Assembly: GCF_003555505.1 (NCBI RefSeq)
Contig: NZ_CP032152.1
Location: 1,302,001-1,366,000, forward strand
Length of the DNA stretch: 64,000 nucleotides
Origin: Thermosynechococcus sichuanensis E542
Lineage (GTDB): Bacteria > Cyanobacteriota > Cyanobacteriia > Thermosynechococcales > Thermosynechococcaceae
Reading direction: 5' to 3'
Positions 8,507 to 16,287 of this stretch are shown in pieces. Position numbers and translations under genes: made by a program. How positions within the stretch are numbered: the first letter of the stretch is position 1; each line of letters begins with the position of its first letter. The notes below the pieces were generated by a model. The model had not been told where the DNA came from. It did no database searches and saw only the letters and a list, made by a program, of their open reading frames with translations.

Positions 8507-9448
8507 TCAGGCAACAGTTCTTAAGAATGGCACCTCGACCACTTGGACAATCACGCCCTCTGGGGTGTGCAACCCTAAACCAGTACCGCCAACTTTTGTG
8601 CGCACATAGCCGAGGCCAAAGGCACCATTCTCGAGGGGAGTACAACTGGTGAGGAGACCCACTTTTTCACTGTCTAAGAGTAAGGGAGTGGGGGGTGTCA
8701 CTGCGGCACTTAATTCCAGTCCCCAGAGATGTTGTTTGACCCCTTGGTAGGTATTCAGGCGAGCGATCGTCTCTTGGCCGATATAACAGCCCTTATTAAA
8801 AGAAATCGTATGCCCTAGCCGTGCTTCGAGGGGGTTGTACTCTTCGGTGAGTTCGGCATCGGCGGCGGGGCGGCCTTGGCGGATGCGTAGGTGCTCCCAG
8901 TCGGCATCACTCAGTTGGGGATAGGGATTGAGTAAATCGCTGAGGGGGCGATCGCTCCACAGGGTCAAACCGGCAATGGCGAGACCACTAGTGGCCGCAA
9001 GGGTTAGGAGAGAACCTTCGTGACTGATCGTGACATGACTGTAGGGATTGGCCAATTTTTCTAGACCAAACTGGGCAGCGATCCTTTCGGCAACGCCCCC
9101 AAAAACTCGATAGCAGTAGCTCTCAGCGGTGCGATCGCTCACCTGAACATCGTCGCCAAAGAAAATGTACTTATCAAGCCATTGCAGGAGAAACTCGCGG
9201 CGCTGCGGAGATACCAAGAGATCCACCCACTCTTGATGAACAAGGAGGGTGGCAAGATCAAGGGTGCGGGCGGTCGAGGTCAGGAAAACGGTGTCAGCCC
9301 CTTGGCCGGGTTGCAGGACAAGGCAGTTATTGGAGCTTTGATTGTGCAAAAACTTCAGGCGATCGCCCCCCGTGAGGCGGAGGCGTCCCCAATGACTGCA
9401 ATCATAGACTGCACCGCTTGTAGAGACCGTTTCCAGTAGATCCGTCAT
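8507..9448 (-). CDS. ygfZ: YgfZ/GcvT-like folate-binding Fe-S repair protein
   Basis: A 313-residue protein of the YgfZ (IBA57-like) family, which uses tetrahydrofolate to support certain iron-sulfur enzymes. The signature cysteine motif KGCYIGQE is at residues 219-226, and the GcvT-like core includes GRLRLTGGDRLKFLHNQSSN near the N terminus and NPLEARLGHTISFNKG ahead of the motif. Its start overlaps the upstream methyltransferase stop by four bases (ATGA), part of a chain with thiE. Confidence 0.9.
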   Translation of the reverse strand: MTDLLETVSTSGAVYDCSHWGRLRLTGGDRLKFLHNQSSNNCLVLQPGQGADTVFLTSTARTLDLATLLVHQEWVDLLVSPQRREFLLQWLDKYIFFGDDVQVSDRTAESYCYRVFGGVAERIAAQFGLEKLANPYSHVTISHEGSLLTLAATSGLAIAGLTLWSDRPLSDLLNPYPQLSDADWEHLRIRQGRPAADAELTEEYNPLEARLGHTISFNKGCYIGQETIARLNTYQGVKQHLWGLELSAAVTPPTPLLLDSEKVGLLTSCTPLENGAFGLGYVRTKVGGTGLGLHTPEGVIVQVVEVPFLRTVA

Positions 9449-10635
9449 TCTTTTAATCCTAAAAGAAGTAAGTTCCGCTCAAGGAGCGATCGCACCCCCG
9501 CAAGATTGAAGTCTGGCTGCTCAGCTAGCAACTCAGCCACAGTTTTTTGACCCGTCGCGTGCGTCAGGAATTGCTGCTCAGCTTGGTTGAGCTGAACCAC
9601 GTCATAGTGACAGTTAAAGACACAGGCACCCGGCCAACCGTCTAAGCAGGGGTGTCGCCACGGAATGGCCGCCAGCAGAGCCGCATCCTCAGACCAATCG
9701 TAACGGGGCAGCGGCGGCTTGGCTAAAAAGAACTCAAAGTGGGTCATTGCCTCAGGGTCTAGGCATTCAATGAGCTGGTATTGCTGGATTGGATCTAATT
9801 GTTGTGCCCGTTGCAACAGTTCGGGCTGGCTGCCCAATAGTCGCTCCAACTGCCAAACTTGGGGATTGGAAAAGCCAACGAATTCTAGGCCAGAGGCAGC
9901 AATGAGGTCAAAGAGGCTGGCGATCGTGTAGTCAATTTCTTGGGGATGCACATACATATCGGCAAAACATTCATCCCGCTGATTTTCGAGGCTCCAGCGC
10001 TCCTGCTCTCGCTTTTTCAGGCGATTATTCTCGGGCAATGCGGCAAAAAGTTGGCGGCCAATGGCCACTCCCTCGCGATAGTTGTGGCGATCGCCTCCCT
10101 GAAGCAAGGCAATGGCCTGCTGCATCAGCTTAATTTCCCAGCGACCGCGTTCACCATAGACAAAGATATGCAAAATGCCGCCGGGGGCAAGGACATCGGC
10201 AAGGGCTTGAATCCCCCGCTGCGGATCGGGCAGGTGGTGCAGAACGCCGACACAGTTAATCATCTGGAACGTCTGCCCCAGTTGGGTTACATCCTCTAGG
10301 CTCAGGTGGTGAAATTGGACATTGGTGGCACCGGATCGGCGGCAGCGTTCGCGGGCAATCTCCAAAGCACCCTCACTGAGATCCAAAGCAGTAATCTTTG
10401 CTTGGGGATTCAAGTGGGCGAGATATTCCGTCCCCACACCGGTGCCACAGCCAGCATCGAGGATGGCAACGTCCAACTGGGAGGGATAGCGTCCTGTGCA
10501 AAAGCTATAGGCCGCCGGCCAAGACCAACGCCAGTTGTACCCCGGTGGTGGTTCATCAAGGAGGGGTTCCGGCGGAAAAGGATAGGTATTGTATAGCTGC
10601 CGCACAGCAGCGGTAATCTCAGCCGCTGAGGTCAT
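9445..10635 (-). CDS. SAM-dependent methyltransferase with C-terminal extension
   Basis: A 396-residue protein. The methyltransferase core has ILDAGCGTGVGTEYLA (motif I from residue 58), ALDLSEGALEIAR and NCVGVLHHLPDP. An unusually long C-terminal part follows (about 200 residues): a region with RDECFADMYVHPQEIDYT and a final helical segment (TVAELLAEQPDFNLAGVRSL) that looks like a small winged-helix or PqqD-like fold. The acceptor is unknown. It overlaps thiE upstream and ygfZ downstream by ATGA quartets, so the three are likely translated together. Confidence 0.85.
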   Translation of the reverse strand: MTSAAEITAAVRQLYNTYPFPPEPLLDEPPPGYNWRWSWPAAYSFCTGRYPSQLDVAILDAGCGTGVGTEYLAHLNPQAKITALDLSEGALEIARERCRRSGATNVQFHHLSLEDVTQLGQTFQMINCVGVLHHLPDPQRGIQALADVLAPGGILHIFVYGERGRWEIKLMQQAIALLQGGDRHNYREGVAIGRQLFAALPENNRLKKREQERWSLENQRDECFADMYVHPQEIDYTIASLFDLIAASGLEFVGFSNPQVWQLERLLGSQPELLQRAQQLDPIQQYQLIECLDPEAMTHFEFFLAKPPLPRYDWSEDAALLAAIPWRHPCLDGWPGACVFNCHYDVVQLNQAEQQFLTHATGQKTVAELLAEQPDFNLAGVRSLLERNLLLLGLKE

Positions 10636-11687
10636 GATGGTTCCCCTTGGGATAAGCGTCGTAATAATTCGCGGGTGGTTGTCTCTGGATCAGCCGCCTC
10701 CATAATGGCGCGGACAACGGCCACCTGCGTCGCCCCTGCCTTGACAACCGCATCAATGTTGCTCAGGTCAATACCACCAATGGCAAACTGCGGCATCGGG
10801 GCGTGTTTGCGGGCGTATTGGAGATAGTCAAAGCCCACCGCCGCTTTAGCGGGTTTAGTCGGAGTGGCAAAAATCGGCCCCACGCCGACATAATCAGCAC
10901 CTTCAGCAATGGCACGCTCCAATTCTTGCGGGTTTGTGGTCGAGCGTCCCACAAGGCGATCGCCCCCTAAAATTTGCCGAGCCAGTTCGATGGGAATATC
11001 CGTTTGTCCGAGGTGGACACCATCAGCATTGGCGCCCACAGCAATATCCACGCGATCGTTGACCAAAAACAGGGCACCGTAGCGTTGGCAGAGCGCTTGC
11101 AACTGGCGAGCCGTGGTTAGGCGGGTGTGATCATCACTGGTCTTGTCGCGGTATTGCACAAGGGGCAATCCCCCCTTCAAAGCAGCTTCCACAATTTCCA
11201 GCAGGCGATCGCTGGGGGCAGTCACCAGATAAAGCTTTGCCTGTTGCAGTTGTCGCGCTCGAGCGTGGCGTGGGTTGAGGATCAGGGCTTGCTCCAGAAT
11301 GTAAACACGATAGCGTAGGGCTTTAGCGGTGTCACTCAGCTCAGTATCCGTTAATTTCGCATACTCCTCAATCACCCGTAGCGCTTCTTGGACACGGGCA
11401 AAGTTAGCCGTGAGCACCTCGCTGAGGGTTTGGCGATCGCGCTCTTGGGGATGACTTAAAGCAGTCCCCGGATCCTGATCCGTTTGTCGTGCCGCCCGTA
11501 ACTCTGGAGTATGGTAGCGGCCAAGGGTTTGGCGCAAATCTTTACATTCTGCACTCAGAGCCGCATCTTCACAGCCAAAGCGGCACCACTCCTCAATCAC
11601 CCGCAGCCCTTCACGGGCACGGTCAAGGTTGGCATCGAGAATCCGCCGGATGCGTTGCCCCTCAGATCCGGGAGCTAAATTTTGCAT
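10632..11687 (-). CDS. thiE: Bifunctional ThiD2-ThiE: HMP-phosphate kinase domain plus thiamine phosphate synthase
   Basis: Couples HMP-pyrophosphate to HET-phosphate to give thiamine phosphate. The C-terminal ThiE barrel (about residues 140-350) shows LPLVQYRDKTSDD, FLVNDRVDIAVGANADGVHLGQTD-like substrate loops, GRSTTN, YVGVGPIFATPTK and FAIGGI. The first 130 residues (RILDANLDRAREGLRVIEEW and a later near-copy EALRVIEEYAKLTDTELS) match the ThiD2 domain, shown elsewhere to be an HMP-P kinase; the fusion is common in cyanobacteria. Start set at ATG 11687; a GTG six codons earlier is possible. The stop overlaps the next gene by ATGA. Confidence 0.9.
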   Translation of the reverse strand: MQNLAPGSEGQRIRRILDANLDRAREGLRVIEEWCRFGCEDAALSAECKDLRQTLGRYHTPELRAARQTDQDPGTALSHPQERDRQTLSEVLTANFARVQEALRVIEEYAKLTDTELSDTAKALRYRVYILEQALILNPRHARARQLQQAKLYLVTAPSDRLLEIVEAALKGGLPLVQYRDKTSDDHTRLTTARQLQALCQRYGALFLVNDRVDIAVGANADGVHLGQTDIPIELARQILGGDRLVGRSTTNPQELERAIAEGADYVGVGPIFATPTKPAKAAVGFDYLQYARKHAPMPQFAIGGIDLSNIDAVVKAGATQVAVVRAIMEAADPETTTRELLRRLSQGEPS

Positions 11688-11759
11688 AGCACGTCCAATC
11701 CCCACAGAAAAGAATCAACACAATTCTGTTCACCGTTCATCGGCATTGTTGATAGAGCA

Positions 11760-12329
11760 ATGAAGTTTTTGATGAGCCGTTTCAGCATTCACTCCCAGCC
11801 GTGGTTGAATCCCCTATGTTTGATCCTAATGGGTTGGGGGACGCCCGTATTGGCCGCAGAACCGATTCCTATCCCCGTGCCACCGCCAGAGGTCAATACC
11901 GTCATCCCGATTCCTGTGCCGCCACCAGAGGTGAGCACGGCTCCCATTCCTAGCCCACCGCCCCAACGATTGGACAATTCCCTCAAACGATTGCCGGTGC
12001 CCAGTGGCCCGATTCCGATGGGCTTTGTTGGCAATGACCGAGCGATGAATCAATTGCCCCCCCCACCCGATATTGTTGACACCGATTTGACCCCGCTTGC
12101 TCCCGTAGCCCCCAGAACGCGGTTTCGGGTGATTGTTTTGGATCTGCGGGAGGATGATGTGGCCAACCAAGAACGTCTGCGATCGCTCGTTCCCGACGTG
12201 ATACCCATTACCCTTGGCCAGCGCCGCGCCCTGCAGGTGGGGAGCTTTCAAAACGAGGCCAATGCCAGCGAAATGCGCGCCTTTATGGAGGTCAATGGCT
12301 TTCGTGCTGAGATTCAACGGCTCCCTTAA
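11760..12329 (+). CDS. Secreted proline-rich protein with a SPOR-like C-terminal segment
   Basis: About 189 residues from ATG 11760 (MKFLMSRF). A signal peptide (PLCLILMGWGTPVLA-AEP) is followed by tandem proline repeats, IPIPVPPPEV twice and IPSPPP, then a more ordered end: RFRVIVLDLREDD and ALQVGSFQNEANASEMRAFM. The last part, ending in an odd NGFRAEIQ strand, has the spacing of SPOR-type peptidoglycan-binding domains (VGSF... A...L...G), but only one half is clear. It may act in the periplasm or outer envelope. Divergent from thiE with only 72 bases between. Confidence 0.6.
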   Translation: MKFLMSRFSIHSQPWLNPLCLILMGWGTPVLAAEPIPIPVPPPEVNTVIPIPVPPPEVSTAPIPSPPPQRLDNSLKRLPVPSGPIPMGFVGNDRAMNQLPPPPDIVDTDLTPLAPVAPRTRFRVIVLDLREDDVANQERLRSLVPDVIPITLGQRRALQVGSFQNEANASEMRAFMEVNGFRAEIQRLP

Positions 12330-12387
12330 ACGACTTCACTTGGATCAGGAACGCCGCGAAGAGGCCTAAAGAGTGCACGCTTTTTGA

Positions 12388-12410
12388 GGCAGGGTAGTGA
12401 ACCCCCTGCC
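12388..12410. other. Perfect 7-bp hairpin after the proline-rich gene
   Basis: GGCAGGG (12388-12394) pairs with CCCTGCC (12404-12410) around a 9-base loop, 59 bases past the stop at 12329. The nearest T-run (TTTTTT, 12423 on) is 12 bases further on, too far for a textbook intrinsic terminator, so the function is uncertain. Confidence 0.3.
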
Positions 12411-12469
12411 AAGGCAGTCAATTTTTTATACACTTAGAGGATTAGGAGCAAATCGCCCCAGGAGTTGCG

Positions 12470-13786
12470 TTGCTTAAAAATTCTCAGGATACAACCGTCC
12501 CTAAAGACAACGGCAATATCAACAAGATAGATGAGCAAGACCGCGCCTTTCATAGCTGGTATCGGTTTGTGCTCTCCTACCCGCCCCATCTGGTGAGGGA
12601 CTACATAGAAGACTTCGGCTTGAATACAGAGAGTGTCATCCTCGACCCCTTTTGTGGCACAGGTACAACGCTGGTTGAATCAAAGCTGCGGGGCATCCCC
12701 TCATTGGGTACCGAAGCCAATCCATTTGCCCATTTTGCAACATCAGTGAAGACGGATTGGCAGGTTGATCCTGATTTACTCTACAGTCACTCCTGTGATG
12801 TGGCAGAACTTGCCCTTGACATTCTGCGGCAGCAAGGGATAGAGGACGCGGTTCCCTTTGAGGGGAATATTGCTGACCTACCATTACGCCAACTCGCTCC
12901 AGAACAACATCAACTTATCCTTGCGGGGTCAATCAGTCCGATTCCTTTACACAAGGTATTGGTACTCCTTGAGGGCTTGGAGAAATGCAAAGTAGAAAAG
13001 GTCTATCGGCATCAATTGCTGGCGATCGCCCACATTCTGGTTTTTGCCGTGAGTAATCTGCGCTTTGGCCCTGAAGTGGGTGTCGGTAAACCTAAAGTTG
13101 ATGCGCCAGTGATTAGTGCTTGGCTTGCCAAGATTGGTGAGATGGCGGAGGATTTGCGGCAAGTCAACGGTCAAAATCATGCCCCTGCCCACGTCTATCT
13201 GGCAGATGCGCGATGTCCTGATAGAGTATTACCGCCGCGGTCTGTTGATGCGGTGATTACGTCACCCCCTTACCCCAACGAAAAGGACTACACCAGAACA
13301 ACTCGCCTTGAATCGGTGGTATTGGGCTTTATCAAAACCAAGGCGGATTTACAAGCCTTTAAGAGGGGGCTGATCCGTTCTAACACCCGCAATGTCTATA
13401 AAGCCGATGATGACGATCAGTGGATTCAAGATCACCCCGAAATTCAAGCCATTGCCGACGCCATTGAACGTCGCAGAATTGAACTGGGTAAAACCTCTGG
13501 CTTTGAGAAACTCTACAGCAGAGTAACCAAACTCTATTTTGGTGGTATGGCGCGTCACTTGGCTGCCCTGCGATCGCTCCTGCGTCCCAATGCCCAACTG
13601 GCCTACGTCGTCGGTGATCAAGCCTCTTATTTGCGGGTGATGATTCGCACGGGTCAGTTATTGGCTGACATTGCCCAAGCCCTTGGTTATGAGGTTGTGC
13701 GCACAGATCTCTTCCGCACACGGTTTGCCAGTGCCACTAAGGAGCAACTGCGAGAAGAAGTGGTGATCCTACGCTGGAAAGGCTAG
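12470..13786 (+). CDS. Orphan DNA methyltransferase (N4-cytosine or N6-adenine type)
   Basis: A 438-residue methylase. Motif I is VILDPFCGTGTTLVESK near residue 57 and the catalytic motif is TSPPYPNEKDY near 263; the Ser-Pro-Pro-Tyr form is typical of N4-cytosine enzymes but also occurs in others. The roughly 200 residues between could hold target recognition, an alpha-class-like order. Start is TTG 12470, five bases after AGGAG; no ATG fits. No restriction endonuclease is next to it, so it is a solitary methylase or part of a split system. Preceding gap 12330-12469 holds only a hairpin. Confidence 0.85.
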   Translation: MLKNSQDTTVPKDNGNINKIDEQDRAFHSWYRFVLSYPPHLVRDYIEDFGLNTESVILDPFCGTGTTLVESKLRGIPSLGTEANPFAHFATSVKTDWQVDPDLLYSHSCDVAELALDILRQQGIEDAVPFEGNIADLPLRQLAPEQHQLILAGSISPIPLHKVLVLLEGLEKCKVEKVYRHQLLAIAHILVFAVSNLRFGPEVGVGKPKVDAPVISAWLAKIGEMAEDLRQVNGQNHAPAHVYLADARCPDRVLPPRSVDAVITSPPYPNEKDYTRTTRLESVVLGFIKTKADLQAFKRGLIRSNTRNVYKADDDDQWIQDHPEIQAIADAIERRRIELGKTSGFEKLYSRVTKLYFGGMARHLAALRSLLRPNAQLAYVVGDQASYLRVMIRTGQLLADIAQALGYEVVRTDLFRTRFASATKEQLREEVVILRWKG

Positions 13787-13867
13787 TGCAGCCAATTCAG
13801 ACAAGCTGAGGGGCTGTACCGTAGAATTACTGTAGAATAAAGCATCAATTGGCAGTATACCCACCCT

Positions 13868-14584
13868 ATGGTTATCTCTTGGGCGAAATGGTCAGTGCCG
13901 CGACCTCAACGGCGCTCAACTCTGCTAGGTCAAAGGCGATTGCCCAAAGGGCACGCTACGCGATCGCAACGGCTGCACTGGAAATCCTTTGTTTTTAATC
14001 TGCTGTCTGAGCGTCTTTTGCTGGTTATCGGCGGACTGGGGGCAGGCCTCCTCCTGTGGCAAACCGATGGGCCTTTGATGGTGGCAACCCTGAGTGGCGT
14101 GGGAACGATTTTTCTCCTGAGTCGCTGGCAACGCCGATTGTTGACGTTATGGCAAGACCTTCGCCAACAGTTTCAGGAGGGGTTACACCATCCCTTTGCC
14201 TTTACGGTGGGCGGGGGACTACTGGCCTGTTTGGGTACCTATACCCTGCTGCATATCGCTCAACACACAGCAGATCCATGGTTAGTGGTGGCCTTGGTCA
14301 TCCTTGGCACCCTGCTGGTGGGCATCATTGCACTCCTTGGCACAGTCATTGGCCAACTGCAACAGCAGCATCAAACCCAACAGGTGTCCCAATGGTTTGC
14401 TGACCTCACCCACCCTCAACCCCTACATCGGCTGGTGGCCATTCGCCAATTAGCTCGCGTCTCTAAGGGGACTGATCGCCGTCAAGTGCAGGAAGCCCTA
14501 TATCTGCTACTGGCACAGGAAACGGATCCGATAGTTCGCCGTGCTGCCCTTGAGGTGCTCGATCATCTTGACCATGCCGCCTGA
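13868..14584 (+). CDS. Membrane protein with C-terminal HEAT-like segment
   Basis: A 238-residue protein of unknown function. After a basic N terminus of about 45 residues come hydrophobic helices (LLLVIGGLGAGLLLW, VATLSGVGTIFLLS, FTVGGGLLACLGTYTLL, LVVALVILGTLLVGIIALLG), then a soluble tail with a helix-rich repeat (LHRLVAIRQLARVSK... DPIVRRAALEVLDHLD) resembling a HEAT repeat. It overlaps the DWARF27-like gene by 11 bases, so the two are probably coupled. Confidence 0.7.
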   Translation: MVISWAKWSVPRPQRRSTLLGQRRLPKGHATRSQRLHWKSFVFNLLSERLLLVIGGLGAGLLLWQTDGPLMVATLSGVGTIFLLSRWQRRLLTLWQDLRQQFQEGLHHPFAFTVGGGLLACLGTYTLLHIAQHTADPWLVVALVILGTLLVGIIALLGTVIGQLQQQHQTQQVSQWFADLTHPQPLHRLVAIRQLARVSKGTDRRQVQEALYLLLAQETDPIVRRAALEVLDHLDHAA

Positions 14585-15182
14585 GTCCCTCAACTGGCTA
14601 GAGCGCTGGTGCTTGGCTCGCCTCATTCGCGCGATCGCCAGTGTCATTGGGGTTGCGCCACAGCGATTCGACTACGTCGGCTTTATTGAAATCACACGGC
14701 AAGTAAAGCAGGGGCGATCGCCCGCGCAGCAGCAGGCCATTGTGGCCAGGGTCTTTGATCGGTTAGTCCCGCCGGTTATTAGCACCTTGGTACGCACCCT
14801 CTTTCGCCCGACCCGTTGGGTCTGTGAGTGGAATGCGTGGTTTGCCACCCGCCTCACGGGCTGGTTAGTGGGGACCAGCGATCGCTACTGGGTCGAGGTC
14901 ATTCCCCCGGATCAGCCGCGCCAGTGGCAGCAGAGTGGGGTGCGCATCCAAAAATGCCGCTATCTTGCTGAATCCCAATGTGTGGCACTGTGTATGAACC
15001 TGTGCAAAAAGCCCACGGAGCAATTTTTTCGGCAGCGATTCGGCATTCCCCTAACCATGACGCCCAACTTTAGCAACTACAGTTGTGAGATGGTCTTTGG
15101 TACCCCCGCCCAGCCAATTCCTGAACCGACGCTGCCCCCGTGTTGGGATGATCCGAAGCAAACCCCCTGCCCCCACGTTTAA
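14574..15182 (+). CDS. DWARF27-like (DUF4033) carotenoid isomerase family protein
   Basis: Plant D27 isomerises all-trans-beta-carotene to the 9-cis form at the start of strigolactone synthesis; cyanobacterial relatives share the C-terminal domain. Seen here: the cysteine-rich block KCRYLAESQCVALCMNLCK, then FGIPLTMTPNFSNYSCEMVFG, which are the family's most conserved stretches. 202 residues from ATG 14574, which overlaps the preceding gene by 11 bases; an upstream frame is not needed. The function in a bacterium without strigolactones is open. An iron-binding role for the cysteines and histidines is possible. Confidence 0.8.
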   Translation: MPPESLNWLERWCLARLIRAIASVIGVAPQRFDYVGFIEITRQVKQGRSPAQQQAIVARVFDRLVPPVISTLVRTLFRPTRWVCEWNAWFATRLTGWLVGTSDRYWVEVIPPDQPRQWQQSGVRIQKCRYLAESQCVALCMNLCKKPTEQFFRQRFGIPLTMTPNFSNYSCEMVFGTPAQPIPEPTLPPCWDDPKQTPCPHV

Positions 15183-15213
15183 GCCCATTCTCTTGGAGAA
15201 GAATTTGTGCCGA

Positions 15214-15242
15214 TTGACAATTCAAGATTATTTGAAATACCG
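15214..15242 (+). promoter_or_regulatory. Candidate gap-arsJ promoter with ArsR/SmtB-type operator in the spacer
   Basis: A consensus -35, TTGACA (15214-15219), is followed after 16-17 bases by a weak -10 (AATACC or ATACCG, from 15236). The spacer contains a perfect dyad TTCAA-N6-TTGAA (15221-15236), the size and type used by ArsR-family repressors. It lies 34 bases before the gap ATG. The match to ArsR sites is from general knowledge of the family; no arsR gene is in the window. Confidence 0.55.
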
Positions 15243-15269
15243 TAGGGATGTCCTGCTGGAGCAGCAACG

Positions 15270-16277
15270 ATGGGCGTTAGCATTGGTATCAACGGCTTTG
15301 GCCGCATTGGTCGCTTGGTTTTGCGTGCCGCATGGGGTTGGCCTGAACTGGATTTTCGCCACATCAACGAGATTAAGGGAGGCACGACCGCTGCCGCCCA
15401 TTTGCTAGAGTTTGACTCGGTTCATGGTCGTTGGCCACAGTCTATCCAAGCTAAGGAGGGGGCGATCGCCATCAACGATCAGATCATTAGCTTTTCGGAA
15501 GCAAAAAACCCGGCAGAGGTGCCTTGGCAAGAACGGGGAGTTGAGATTGTTCTGGAATGCTCCGGTAAATTCCGTACCGCTGAGCAACTGGCGGCCTACT
15601 TTGCAGCCGGGGTGAAAAAAGTCATTGTTGCTGCTCCCGTCAAAGAACAGGCGCTTAACATTGTCATGGGCGTCAATGACCATCTCTACAATCCCCAAAC
15701 ACACCACTTGCTCACCGCCGCCTCCTGTACAACCAACTGCCTTGCCCCCGTCGTTAAGGTAATTCACGAAACCTTCGGCATTCGCCACGGCTTGGTTACC
15801 ACGATCCACAATGTCACAAACACGCAAACCGTGGTGGATGCGCCCCATAAAGATTTGCGCCGTGCCCGCTCTAGCCTCATGTCTCTCGTGCCGACAACCA
15901 CCGGTTCAGCCACTGCAATTGGTCTGATTTATCCGGAACTCCAAGGCAAACTCAATGGCTTGGCTGTGCGGGTGCCCCTGTTGAATGCGTCCCTCACCGA
16001 CTGCGTTTTTGAAGTCAGCCGCCCCACCACTGTGGCCGAAGTCAATGCAGCCCTGAAGGCTGCTGCTGGAGAACTCAAGGGCATTCTTGGTTATGAGGAG
16101 CGCCCCCTTGTTTCCATTGACTACTGCAACGATCCCCGTTCCAGCATTGTGGATGCCCTCTCCACCATGGTTGTGGATGAAACACAGGTAAAAATTCTCG
16201 CGTGGTACGACAACGAATGGGGCTACAGCAACCGCATGGCCGAATTAGCTCGCCGCGTCGCCACGACTTTGCCCTAA
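15270..16277 (+). CDS. gap: ArsJ-associated glyceraldehyde-3-phosphate dehydrogenase
   Basis: A 335-residue NAD-type GAPDH. Nucleotide-binding [15 protein letters not shown] opens the protein; the catalytic cysteine is Cys153 in [10 protein letters not shown]; the end has [17 protein letters not shown]. Features such as [21 protein letters not shown] and [14 protein letters not shown] match the variant that travels with ArsJ. In the described pathway it uses arsenate with G3P to make 1-arseno-3-phosphoglycerate, which ArsJ exports. arsJ follows after 10 bases. It could also serve glycolysis if it is the only Gap1. Confidence 0.9.
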   Translation: MGVSIGINGFGRIGRLVLRAAWGWPELDFRHINEIKGGTTAAAHLLEFDSVHGRWPQSIQAKEGAIAINDQIISFSEAKNPAEVPWQERGVEIVLECSGKFRTAEQLAAYFAAGVKKVIVAAPVKEQALNIVMGVNDHLYNPQTHHLLTAASCTTNCLAPVVKVIHETFGIRHGLVTTIHNVTNTQTVVDAPHKDLRRARSSLMSLVPTTTGSATAIGLIYPELQGKLNGLAVRVPLLNASLTDCVFEVSRPTTVAEVNAALKAAAGELKGILGYEERPLVSIDYCNDPRSSIVDALSTMVVDETQVKILAWYDNEWGYSNRMAELARRVATTLP

Positions 16278-16287
16278 GGAGTCTGCT

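Noticed and set aside
11880-11960. Tandem repeat in the proline-rich gene
   Set aside because: The repeat is an in-frame duplication of IPIPVPPPEV inside a coding sequence, not a mobile element or CRISPR.
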